A stretch of 64,000 nucleotides of DNA, from NCBI RefSeq assembly GCF_013087515.1, contig NZ_JABFCN010000048.1:408771-472770 (forward strand). Direction: 5' to 3'. Position numbers and translations under genes: made by a program. Origin of the DNA: Rhizobium sophorae (GTDB lineage Bacteria; Pseudomonadota; Alphaproteobacteria; Rhizobiales; Rhizobiaceae). Of this stretch, positions 1-7,831 are shown one piece after another. The notes under the pieces were generated by a model, which did not search any database, was not told the DNA's origin, and saw nothing but the letters and a program-made list of their open reading frames with translations. The first letter of the stretch is position 1. Each line of letters starts with the position of its first letter.

Positions 1-1531
1 CGCGCAGCGGCAGAATTGCCTGATTGGCGCGGTTGCGCGCCTGCTTGGCCGAACCACCAGCCGAATCACCCTCGACGATGAAGAGTTCAGCACCCTCGGC
101 GGTGTTCTGCGAGCAATCGGCGAGCTTGCCGGGCAGGCGCAATTTGCGCACCGCGCTTTTGCGGTTGACTTCCTTTTCCTTACGGCGGCGCAGGCGTTCC
201 TCGGCGCGCTCGATCACCCAGTCGAGCAGCTTGGCCGACTCGTTCGGATTGTCTGCAAGGTAATGGTCGAAAGGATCGCGCAGCGCGTTCTCGACGATGC
301 GCTGGGCCTCGACTGTCGCAAGCTTGTCCTTGGTCTGGCCGACGAATTCCGGCTCGCGGATGAAGACCGACAGCATGCCGACAGCGGAAATCATCACGTC
401 GTCGGTGGTGATCTGCGCGGCACGCTTGTTCTGCGTCAGCTCGGCATAGGCCTTCAGGCCCTTGGTCAGCGCGATGCGAAGGCCGGCCTCATGCGTGCCG
501 CCTTCGGGCGTCGGGATGGTGTTGCAATAGGAATGCACCTGCGGATCGCCGCCATACCAGGTGATCGCCCATTCCATCGAGCCGTGGCCGCTGGTCTTCT
601 CGGTCTTGCCGGCAAAGATCTCGCGGGTGACGGTAAACTCCCTGCCCATCGTCGCCTGGAGATAGTCCTTCAGGCCGCCGGGGAAGTGGAAAACGGCCTT
701 GTCAGGGACCTCGGAACCTTCGGGCAGCACGCCCGCCTCGCAGCTCCAGCGGATTTCGACGCCGCCGAAGAGATAGGCCTTCGAGCGCGCCATGCGGAAG
801 ACGCGGGCGGCATCGAACTTCATGTGATCCCCAAAGATCTGGGGGTCGGGATGGAAGCGCACGCGGGTGCCGCGGCGATTGTGGACGTCGCCCAACTCTT
901 CGAGCCCGCCCTGCGGCAGGCCGCGGGAGAAGCGCTGGCGGTAGAGCTTGCGGTTTCGCGCTACCTCGACCTCGAGGTCGTCGGAGAGCGCGTTGACGAC
1001 CGAAACACCGACGCCGTGCAGGCCGCCGGAGGTCTCGTAGGCCTTGCCGTCGAATTTACCGCCGGCATGCAGCTTGGTCATGATGACTTCGAGCGTCGAC
1101 TTGCCCGGCACCTGCGGATGGTTCTCGACCGGGATGCCGCGGCCATTGTCGGAGACGGTGAGATAACCCTCGAGGTCGAGATAGACCTCGATGAAATTAG
1201 CATGCCCGGCGACCGCCTCGTCCATCGCATTGTCGATGACCTCGGCAAAGAGGTGGTGCAGCGCCTTTTCGTCGGTTCCGCCGATATACATGCCTGGGCG
1301 CATGCGCACCGGCTCGAGGCCTTCGAGGACGCGGATCGACGAAGCGCCGTAATCATCGGAGTTCGAGGCGGCGGGCGCCGGGCGTGCGGAGGCTCCGGCA
1401 GCAGGAGGTGCTGCCGCTGCGGCGGGCGCAGCCGTCACCGGCGGCCGTTCGGAGGGCACCGCAGGCTTCTGCGCCTCCTCGCGTTTTTCAGAGAGGGGCA
1501 TTCCGGAAAAGAGGTCGTTGCTATCGTCCAT
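1..1531 (-). CDS. parE: DNA topoisomerase IV subunit B (partial, 3' end beyond window)
   Basis: ATPase subunit of topoisomerase IV, which decatenates replicated chromosomes. I translated the minus strand: about 510 codons are visible and the gene runs off the left edge. The protein starts with a Pro/Ala-rich leader of about 45 residues, then the GHKL ATPase domain with EVIDNAMDEA, DNGRGIP and GGLHGVGVSVVN (ATP-binding motifs), a transducer domain, and the start of the TOPRIM domain (VEGDSAGGSAKQ) close to base 1. The start is the ATG at 1529-1531 (MDDSND). GyrB is the alternative; the long N-terminal leader and the TOPRIM context fit rhizobial ParE better. It is divergent from the exported hydrolase, with about 220 bases between them. 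Confidence 0.9.
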   Translation of the reverse strand, partial: MDDSNDLFSGMPLSEKREEAQKPAVPSERPPVTAAPAAAAAPPAAGASARPAPAASNSDDYGASSIRVLEGLEPVRMRPGMYIGGTDEKALHHLFAEVIDNAMDEAVAGHANFIEVYLDLEGYLTVSDNGRGIPVENHPQVPGKSTLEVIMTKLHAGGKFDGKAYETSGGLHGVGVSVVNALSDDLEVEVARNRKLYRQRFSRGLPQGGLEELGDVHNRRGTRVRFHPDPQIFGDHMKFDAARVFRMARSKAYLFGGVEIRWSCEAGVLPEGSEVPDKAVFHFPGGLKDYLQATMGREFTVTREIFAGKTEKTSGHGSMEWAITWYGGDPQVHSYCNTIPTPEGGTHEAGLRIALTKGLKAYAELTQNKRAAQITTDDVMISAVGMLSVFIREPEFVGQTKDKLATVEAQRIVENALRDPFDHYLADNPNESAKLLDWVIERAEERLRRRKEKEVNRKSAVRKLRLPGKLADCSQNTAEGAELFIVEGDSAGGSAKQARNRANQAILPLR

Positions 1532-1750
1532 GGAGCCGTTCAGATCTTCATCCTGTCTTGGGTCTGGCTTGGGCGGGCATCCGCCGCCGACCCAAAATCA
1601 CCGCATTTCATGCCACGTTTGCGAATCAGGCAGATTTTGCCAGAAAGCACCTCTATACGCGACACCGCCGGATTTGGCGCGCTTTTCCCAAATGATTTGC
1701 GTTGCCGGGCGCAGAATGGCAAGCGGCGGCAGGCTTCAGGAACCATCCGA

Positions 1751-2650
1751 ATGCGAATGTCCACAAGTCATTGCACCATCATCACCGCAATTGCGGCGTT
1801 TTTCTTATCCGCAGCCATCCTGTCCGCTGTTGGCCCGGCAGAGGCGGCCGACGCTTTGCCGCCTTTCAAGGACGATCTGTTTTCCAAGCAGTCCGTGTTG
1901 GAGACAGGCGACGGCGGCGCCTTCGAGGTCATCGACTATGACGAGATGCGCGATATCAACGGCCGCGATCAGATCCCGCAAAAGCGGGTGCAGCAGAAAT
2001 ATGTGGCACTCGGCATCCGCAAGGCGCAAGCGGACGAGACGCTGTCCCTCGACGGCATTAAGCTCGATGTCACCAGGGTGGGACCGGCTGGCAGCGCCGC
2101 CTTCACGGTGATTTTCATCCATGGCCGCGACGGCGACCGCCGGCTCGGCGCCAACGACTATAGCTTCGGTGGCAATTTCAACCGCCTCAAGAACCTCGTC
2201 GCCGGCAATGGCGGCGTCTATTATTCGCCGACGGTCAAAAGCTTCGACAGCAGCGGCGTTGCGGCGATCGCCGGCCTCATCCGCTATGCCAGCGCGCAAT
2301 CGCCCGGCCGGCCGATCATCCTTTCCTGCGCCTCGATGGGCAGCCAGGTTTGCTGGGGCATTGCGCGCGACAGCGACAGTGTCAAGCGGCTGAAGGGCAT
2401 GCTGATCATGAGCGGGGTCTCCGATCCGGATTTCATCAAGAGCGCCTTCTACAAGGCAAAGCTGCCGCTGTGGTTTGCCCATGGCAGCCGCGACCCGGTC
2501 TATGCCGCCTCCGACCAGCAGGCGCTGTTCGAAAGCCTGCACAAGGCAAAATATCCGGCGCGTTTCACGCTGTTTCAGACCGGCAATCACGGGACACCGA
2601 TCCGGATGATCGACTGGCGCAGGGTGGTGAACTGGATTCTTGCCGGCTAG
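1751..2650 (+). CDS. exported alpha/beta-hydrolase-fold protein
   Basis: Protein of 299 residues with an N-terminal signal peptide (hydrophobic stretch ending near AEAAD, about residue 33), so probably periplasmic. The hydrolase core shows an oxyanion strand (FIHGRDGDRR), a nucleophile elbow that is a degenerate GxSxG (CASMGS), an acid region (AHGSRDPVY) and a catalytic-His region (TGNHGTPI). The substrate cannot be read from the sequence. The same frame stays open far upstream opposite parE, but the signal peptide fixes the start at the ATG at 1751 or the in-frame ATG at 1757. It may be an esterase or may have lost activity. Confidence 0.75.
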   Translation: MRMSTSHCTIITAIAAFFLSAAILSAVGPAEAADALPPFKDDLFSKQSVLETGDGGAFEVIDYDEMRDINGRDQIPQKRVQQKYVALGIRKAQADETLSLDGIKLDVTRVGPAGSAAFTVIFIHGRDGDRRLGANDYSFGGNFNRLKNLVAGNGGVYYSPTVKSFDSSGVAAIAGLIRYASAQSPGRPIILSCASMGSQVCWGIARDSDSVKRLKGMLIMSGVSDPDFIKSAFYKAKLPLWFAHGSRDPVYAASDQQALFESLHKAKYPARFTLFQTGNHGTPIRMIDWRRVVNWILAG

Positions 2651-2710
2651 CGCATCGGTTGGAAAATCGGAGACTATTTTTTGAAAGCACGATGCATGAA
2701 TAAAAATGCT

Positions 2711-2750
2711 ACCCTTGCGTGTCTCAAAAGACGCGCGGCGCTGTAGCGGA
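2711..2750. repeat. fragment of rhizobial palindromic mosaic repeat
   Basis: Intergenic piece containing GCGTGTC-tcaaaa-GACGCGC followed by GGCGCTGTAG. It matches half of a composite repeat that I recall as common in Rhizobium intergenic DNA. The other half of the same composite lies at 13561-13640. It sits between the hydrolase and tpiA. Confidence 0.5.
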
Positions 2751-2872
2751 CGATATTCGGCAGAAATATGCGCGGGATCGCAGAGATTCCCCTTACGTCA
2801 AGGGCATGATGCTTTTCTTTGCTGCAAGCTTTTGATATTGCCCAAGGCATAAGCAGATTGTGGAAGGCCGGC

Positions 2873-3643
2873 ATGACCCCTGACGTGCGCCCGCTTGTGG
2901 CGGGAAATTGGAAAATGAATGGCATGCGTGCCTCCCTGGATCAGATCAAGATGATCGCCGAGGGTGTTCGCCCGCCGCTCTCCGACAAGGTGGAAGCGCT
3001 GATCTGCCCGCCGGCGACGCTGCTCTATGTGGCGACGGCGCTGTGCACCGACAGCCCGCTGGCGATCGGCGCTCAGGACTGCCATCAGAACCCATCCGGT
3101 GCGCATACCGGCGACATCTCGGCCGAGATGATTGCCGATTGTTTCGGCACCTATGTCATCGTCGGCCATTCCGAGCGGCGCACCGACCATGCCGAAACGG
3201 ATCATCTGGTGCGCGCCAAGGCGGAGGCCGCCTTCGTCGCAGGGCTGACGGCGATCATCTGCATCGGCGAGACCGCGGATGAGCGCCGGACAGGCCAGGC
3301 ACTCGACGTCATCAAGCGCCAGCTTTCAGCCTCGGTTCCGGACGGCGCCACCGCTAAGAGCACAGTCATCGCCTACGAGCCGATCTGGGCGATCGGCACC
3401 GGCGTGACGCCGACATCAGCTGATGTCGAAAAGGCGCATGCCTTCATGCGCGCAGAGCTTGCGGCCCGCTTCGGTGATGAAGGCCGCAAGATGCGTCTTC
3501 TCTACGGCGGCTCCGTCAAGCCGGCCAATGCCCATGAACTGATGGGCGTTGCCAATGTCGACGGCGCGCTGATCGGCGGAGCGAGCTTGAAAGCGGCCGA
3601 CTTCCTTGCCATCTACCGGGCCTATGAGGCGCTGCTCGCCTGA
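2873..3643 (+). CDS. tpiA: triosephosphate isomerase
   Basis: Interconverts dihydroxyacetone phosphate and glyceraldehyde 3-phosphate in central carbon metabolism; cytosolic. 256 residues, normal TIM length. Active-site features are all present: AGNWKMNG (catalytic Lys), GHSERR (electrophilic His), AYEPIWAIGTG (catalytic Glu and the mobile loop) and YGGSVKPAN (phosphate-binding loop). The ATG at 2873 is chosen over an upstream in-frame start at 2819 because GGAAGG lies about 6 bases before it and the family begins close to AGNWKMNG. secG and pyrG follow on the same strand. Confidence 0.97.
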   Translation: MTPDVRPLVAGNWKMNGMRASLDQIKMIAEGVRPPLSDKVEALICPPATLLYVATALCTDSPLAIGAQDCHQNPSGAHTGDISAEMIADCFGTYVIVGHSERRTDHAETDHLVRAKAEAAFVAGLTAIICIGETADERRTGQALDVIKRQLSASVPDGATAKSTVIAYEPIWAIGTGVTPTSADVEKAHAFMRAELAARFGDEGRKMRLLYGGSVKPANAHELMGVANVDGALIGGASLKAADFLAIYRAYEALLA

Positions 3644-3650
3644 GACATTT

Positions 3651-3685
3651 TTTATTCCTGGGTTTATTCCCGGGTTTATTCCGGG
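3651..3685. repeat. three tandem 12-base units between tpiA and secG
   Basis: TTTATTCCTGGG, TTTATTCCCGGG and TTTATTCCGGG (last unit one base short) follow each other without a gap, directly after the tpiA stop codon. Likely a slippage-generated microsatellite; it has no clear terminator shape. Confidence 0.7.
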
Positions 3686-3774
3686 CCGAAGGGCTTGGAA
3701 TAGATGAAAGCCTCATGTAAAGAGCCGCCAGAATTCTTAACTTTGTCCGTCTCCAGGCGGGCAGGACTGGACCC

Positions 3775-4305
3775 ATGCAGACCGTATTGATTGTCATCCA
3801 TCTCATGATCGTGCTCGCCCTTGTCGGCGTCGTGCTCATCCAGCGCTCGGAAGGCGGCGGCCTCGGCATCGGCGGCGGTTCCGGCTTCATGTCGGCCCGC
3901 GGTACGGCCAATGCGCTGACGCGCACGACCGCGATCCTTGCGACCCTGTTTTTCCTGACCTCGCTCGGTCTCGGCATCCTGACGCGTTACGAGGGCCGTC
4001 CGAGCGACATTCTCGACCGCATTCCGGCAACAGGCGGCCAGGGCAACGGTATTCTCGATTCGCTCGGCGGCGCGCAGGCTCCGGCAGCCCCGCCGGCCGG
4101 CAACGGCGTTCCGAGCAGCGGCGCGGCAGCACCCGCACCGCAGGCTCCCGCCGCTCAAGCTCCGGCAACTGGCACTCCGGCGCCTCAGGCCCCGGCGGCC
4201 ACCGCGCCTTCAACCACTGCTCCGGCAACGACTGCCCCGGCAACGCCCGCAGCTCCGGCCGCGCCGGCACCGGCTCAGCCCTCCGGCGTCCCGACGGGAC
4301 AGTAA
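3775..4305 (+). CDS. secG: preprotein translocase subunit SecG
   Basis: Small membrane subunit of the SecYEG translocon. The first 75 residues carry the two membrane helices with the conserved loop between them (VVLIQRSEGGGLG, then a Gly-rich GGGSGFMSARG). The rest, about residues 90-176, is a low-complexity Pro/Ala/Thr tail, making the protein longer than the usual 75-110 residues; such tails occur in other alphaproteobacterial SecG proteins. The ATG at 3775 begins directly with the first helix. A hairpin terminator follows. Confidence 0.92.
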   Translation: MQTVLIVIHLMIVLALVGVVLIQRSEGGGLGIGGGSGFMSARGTANALTRTTAILATLFFLTSLGLGILTRYEGRPSDILDRIPATGGQGNGILDSLGGAQAPAAPPAGNGVPSSGAAAPAPQAPAAQAPATGTPAPQAPAATAPSTTAPATTAPATPAAPAAPAPAQPSGVPTGQ

Positions 4306-4320
4306 ACCGGTCTTCGACAT

Positions 4321-4359
4321 AAACCGCCGGCAGGCCCTCGGGTCTGCCGGTTTTCTTTT
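4321..4359 (+). terminator. rho-independent terminator after secG
   Basis: AACCGCCGGCAGGCC-ctcg-GGTCTGCCGGTTTT forms a stem of about 12 pairs (two G-U) followed by TTTTCTTTT. It lies 16 bases after the secG stop and so separates secG from pyrG transcription. Confidence 0.85.
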
Positions 4360-4448
4360 GTTCAGATTCCTGCGCCACGCATCGAAAGTTCTGGAAAAGA
4401 ATTTTTGGGCTGGTGGAATCGTTTTTGAAAAGGTATCCGGTGACTCCC

Positions 4449-6077
4449 ATGGCGCGATACGTATTCATCACTGGCGGCGTGGTTTCCTCTCTCGGAAAAG
4501 GAATTGCGGCCGCGGCTCTCGGAGCGTTGCTGCAGGCCCGTGGATATCGGGTCCGGCTTCGCAAGCTCGACCCCTATCTGAACGTGGACCCGGGCACGAT
4601 GAGCCCGACCCAGCACGGCGAGGTCTTCGTCACCGACGACGGCGCGGAAACCGATCTCGATCTCGGTCACTACGAACGCTTCACGGGGCGTTCGGCGACC
4701 AAGACCGACAACATCACCACCGGCCGCATCTACAAGAACATCATCGACAAGGAACGGCGCGGCGACTATCTCGGCGCGACGGTGCAGGTCATTCCGCACG
4801 TGACCAACGAGATCAAGGATTTCGTCATCGAAGGCAATGACGACTACGACTTCGTCATCTGCGAGATCGGCGGCACCGTCGGCGACATCGAGGCGATGCC
4901 GTTCATGGAGGCGATCCGCCAGCTCGGAAACGACCTGCCGCGCGGCACCGCCGTCTACGTTCACCTGACGCTGATGCCTTATATTCCGGCGGCCGGCGAG
5001 CTCAAGACCAAGCCGACACAGCATTCGGTGAAGGAACTGCAGGCACTCGGCATTCATCCCGATATCTTGCTGGTGCGGGCGGACCGCGAAATTCCGGAAG
5101 CCGAACGCCGCAAGCTTTCGTTGTTCTGCAACGTTCGCCCGTCCGCCGTCATCCAGGCGCTCGACGTCGCCAACATCTATGACGTGCCGATCGCCTACCA
5201 CAAGGAAGGCCTCGACGACGAAGTGCTCGCGGCCTTCGGTATCGAGCCGGCGCCGAAGCCGCGGCTCGACCCGTGGGAAGAGGTCTGCAACCGCATCCGC
5301 ACGCCGGAGGGCGAGGTGACGATCGCGATCGTCGGCAAATATACCGGCCTCAAGGATGCCTATAAGTCGCTGATCGAGGCGCTGCATCACGGCGGTATCG
5401 CCAATCGCGTCAAGGTCAATCTTGAATGGATCGAGTCCGAGGTCTTCGAAAAGGAAGATCCGGCGCCCTATCTCGAAAAGGTGCACGGCATCCTCGTGCC
5501 AGGCGGCTTTGGCGAACGCGGTTCGGAAGGCAAGATCCACGCTGCCCGCTTTGCCCGCGAGCGCAAGGTGCCGTATTTCGGCATCTGCTTCGGCATGCAG
5601 ATGGCGGTCATCGAGGCGGCGCGCAATCTCGCCGACGTGTCCGGTGCCTCCTCGACCGAATTCGGCCCGACGAAAGAGCCGGTGGTCGGCCTGATGACCG
5701 AATGGGTCAAGGGCAACGAGTTGCAGAAGCGTACGGCAGCCGGGGATCTCGGTGGCACGATGCGCCTCGGCGCCTACAAGGCGGCGCTGAAGAAGGGCAC
5801 GAAGATCTCGGATATCTACGGTTCCACCGATATTTCCGAGCGTCACCGCCACCGCTACGAGGTCAATGTCGACTACAAGGACCGGCTCGAAAACTGCGGC
5901 CTCGTCTTCTCCGGCATGTCGCCGGACGGCGTGCTGCCGGAGACGATCGAATATCCCGATCATCCCTGGTTCATCGGCGTGCAGTATCACCCGGAACTGA
6001 AGAGCCGGCCGCTCGACCCGCATCCGCTGTTTGCCAGCTTCATCGAAGCAGCGACGGAACAGAGCCGTCTCGTCTGA
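4449..6077 (+). CDS. pyrG: CTP synthase (glutamine hydrolysing)
   Basis: Converts UTP, ATP and glutamine to CTP, the last step of pyrimidine nucleotide synthesis. 542 residues, full length. The N-terminal synthetase domain starts FITGGVVSSLGKG (nucleotide-binding loop). The C-terminal class I glutaminase domain shows PGGFGERG (oxyanion), GICFGMQ (nucleophile Cys) and QYHPE (His and Glu of the triad). The start is the ATG at 4449 (MARYVF), the standard family start; an in-frame upstream codon at 4413 is less likely. The strong 553-codon open frame on the other strand is a codon-bias shadow. Confidence 0.97.
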   Translation: MARYVFITGGVVSSLGKGIAAAALGALLQARGYRVRLRKLDPYLNVDPGTMSPTQHGEVFVTDDGAETDLDLGHYERFTGRSATKTDNITTGRIYKNIIDKERRGDYLGATVQVIPHVTNEIKDFVIEGNDDYDFVICEIGGTVGDIEAMPFMEAIRQLGNDLPRGTAVYVHLTLMPYIPAAGELKTKPTQHSVKELQALGIHPDILLVRADREIPEAERRKLSLFCNVRPSAVIQALDVANIYDVPIAYHKEGLDDEVLAAFGIEPAPKPRLDPWEEVCNRIRTPEGEVTIAIVGKYTGLKDAYKSLIEALHHGGIANRVKVNLEWIESEVFEKEDPAPYLEKVHGILVPGGFGERGSEGKIHAARFARERKVPYFGICFGMQMAVIEAARNLADVSGASSTEFGPTKEPVVGLMTEWVKGNELQKRTAAGDLGGTMRLGAYKAALKKGTKISDIYGSTDISERHRHRYEVNVDYKDRLENCGLVFSGMSPDGVLPETIEYPDHPWFIGVQYHPELKSRPLDPHPLFASFIEAATEQSRLV

Positions 6078-6150
6078 CGACTGACAGCACCAGATCGCGT
6101 TGTTTCAGGCGCGATCTGGATAACATCCATGTCTGCGCTAACTTGCCGGC

Positions 6151-6621
6151 ATGGCCCCTTCACGCAGCACGACCGTCTCACGCTTCATCGCAGCGCCGCG
6201 CGAGCGCATCTACCGCGCCTTCCTCGATGCAGATGCGGTCGCCACCTGGCTTCCGCCCGGTACCATGAAGGGCATCGTCCATGCCTTCGATGGCAGGGAA
6301 GGCGGTGCCTTCAGCATGTCGCTCGTCTATCCCGACGAAGAGGCATCGCAACCGGGCAAGACCTCCGACAAGACAGACAGGTTCGAAGGCCGCTTTGCCG
6401 AGCTCGTGCCGGATGAACGCATCGTCTGGGCAACGGTCTTCGATTCCGGGGACGAGGGTTTTTCCGGCGAGATGACCGTCAGTACGATGTTATCGCCTGC
6501 GGATGGAGGCACCGATGTGACGATGGTCAGTGACAATATTCCGTCCGGGATCCGCCTCGAAGACAATGAGGAAGGGTGCCGCTCGACACTCGACAAGCTG
6601 GCCGCTTTTGTCGGCGGCTGA
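6151..6621 (+). CDS. SRPBCC-family (AHSA1/START-like) protein
   Basis: 156 residues. Opens with the typical family pattern of a short strand followed by IAAPRERIYRAFLDADAVATWLPP (split here: IAAPRERIYRAF, then ADAVATWLPP), continues FEGRFAELVPDERIVW, and ends with a long helix (GCRSTLDKLAAFV). These are hallmarks of the AHSA1-like START fold, which binds hydrophobic ligands. No ligand or pathway is evident. It lies 73 bases after pyrG and converges with the citrate synthase gene. Confidence 0.8.
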   Translation: MAPSRSTTVSRFIAAPRERIYRAFLDADAVATWLPPGTMKGIVHAFDGREGGAFSMSLVYPDEEASQPGKTSDKTDRFEGRFAELVPDERIVWATVFDSGDEGFSGEMTVSTMLSPADGGTDVTMVSDNIPSGIRLEDNEEGCRSTLDKLAAFVGG

Positions 6622-6659
6622 GGATCGGCGGCAGGGTATACTGCCGCCGAATTCAACTT

Positions 6660-7748
6660 TCACGCAGCCGCCGGCAGCGGCCCGATATAGACCGAGCGCG
6701 GCCGGATCAGCCGGCCGTCGAGCGCCTGTTCGCGCGCATGGGCCAGCCAACCGACGGTGCGGCCGATCGCGAAGACGCCGGTGAAGGCCTCGCGGGGAAA
6801 ACCGAGCGCTTCGAGCAGCAGCGCGGTATAAAATTCGACATTGACGTCGAGCGGCCGGTTCGGCTTGCGTGCCTTCAGGATCGCCAATGCAGCGACCTCC
6901 ACGGCTTCCGCCAGAGCGCCGCGGGCGCTGTTCACCTGTCCGGTTGATATCAGCGGCTTCAGCGCTCCCTTCAGTGCATCGGCGCGCGGATCGCGGACGC
7001 GATAGATGCGGTGGCCGAAGCCCATCAGCCTTTCGCCGCGGTCAAGCGCTTCGCCGAGCCACGAGTAAGCATTCTCCGCCGTTCCGATCGCATCCAGCAT
7101 GTCGAGCACAGGACCGGGCGCGCCGCCATGCAGCGGCCCTTTCAGCGCGCTCAGTGCCGCGAGTACGGAAGAGGTGAGGCCGGCCTGCGTCGAGGCAATG
7201 ACGCGTGATGCGAAGGTCGAGGCATTGAGGCCATGGTCCGAAATCGTCACGAGATAGGTGTCGAGTGCCGCTGTCTGCTCCCTGGTCGGCAATTTTCCAG
7301 TCAGCATACGCAGGATATCGGCCGCCTGCCGCAGCGAGGCGTTGGGCGCGATCGGTCTTTTGCCGCTTTGCATGCGAAGGATCGCCGGCAGGAAAACTGC
7401 GGGCGCAGCGAGAAGGCTGAGAGCGGTATCGAAATCCTCGCCGTCGGGTAGGCGGGCGATCAGCGCCCGCATCGCATCGACCGGAGGCAAAGCGAGCAGG
7501 GCGGCATCGGCGGCCCTGATATGGCCGAAAATCCTCGTTCGCGCCTGCGCCAACCAGTCGCGCAATTCCGCTTCGTCGAAGCTTTTTTCCATCAGCCCAT
7601 CGAGCAATAGGGCGGCGACGCCTTCATAGGTGCCCTCTGCAACCAGGTGATCCAGCGATACGCCGCGGATGATCAGACGTCCCGCTTCGCCATCGACATC
7701 CGAAAGCTGCGTTTCGGCAGCAATGACATCTTCCAAGCCGTTTTTCAT
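6660..7748 (-). CDS. citrate/methylcitrate synthase family protein
   Basis: 362 residues of citrate synthase fold with no extra domain. The two catalytic His motifs are present: GPLHGG and GFGHRIYRVRDPRAD. The third motif, normally NVDFY with the catalytic Asp, reads NVEFYTALLLEALGFP, so Asp is replaced by Glu. The C terminus (AIGRTVGWLAHAREQ) is normal. I recall Glu here in some actinobacterial CitA-type proteins, so the enzyme may still be active. It is divergent from a second, HTH-fused citrate synthase, and the pair probably works or is regulated together. The acyl-CoA substrate is unknown; the short form suggests a secondary synthase rather than the housekeeping GltA. Confidence 0.88.
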   Translation of the reverse strand: MKNGLEDVIAAETQLSDVDGEAGRLIIRGVSLDHLVAEGTYEGVAALLLDGLMEKSFDEAELRDWLAQARTRIFGHIRAADAALLALPPVDAMRALIARLPDGEDFDTALSLLAAPAVFLPAILRMQSGKRPIAPNASLRQAADILRMLTGKLPTREQTAALDTYLVTISDHGLNASTFASRVIASTQAGLTSSVLAALSALKGPLHGGAPGPVLDMLDAIGTAENAYSWLGEALDRGERLMGFGHRIYRVRDPRADALKGALKPLISTGQVNSARGALAEAVEVAALAILKARKPNRPLDVNVEFYTALLLEALGFPREAFTGVFAIGRTVGWLAHAREQALDGRLIRPRSVYIGPLPAAA

Positions 7749-7789
7749 GTTGTTTCTCCTTTACGACAAAGATGATCCGACCTAGTTTC

Positions 7790-7820
7790 ATTGACGTCAA
7801 TCTTGATGCAATTGATCAAT
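7790..7820. promoter_or_regulatory. paired palindromes between divergent citrate synthase genes (putative operator)
   Basis: ATTGACGTCAAT (7790-7801) and ATTGATCAAT (7811-7820) are both perfect palindromes built from the same half-site ATTGA/TCAAT. Their centres are exactly 20 bp apart, two helical turns, in an 83-bp divergent promoter gap. The neighbouring gene at 7832 encodes a protein with an N-terminal HTH domain, so autoregulation is a natural hypothesis. Function is inferred only. Confidence 0.6.
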
Positions 7821-7831
7821 GTGAGGTTCCG

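Noticed and set aside
263..1750. Long plus-strand open frame running opposite parE into the hydrolase gene
   Set aside because: parE is clear on the minus strand; only the part from 1751 has a signal peptide and hydrolase motifs.
4362..6023. 553-codon open frame opposite pyrG
   Set aside because: High-GC antisense shadow; pyrG on the other strand is unmistakable and the antisense protein has no recognisable domain.
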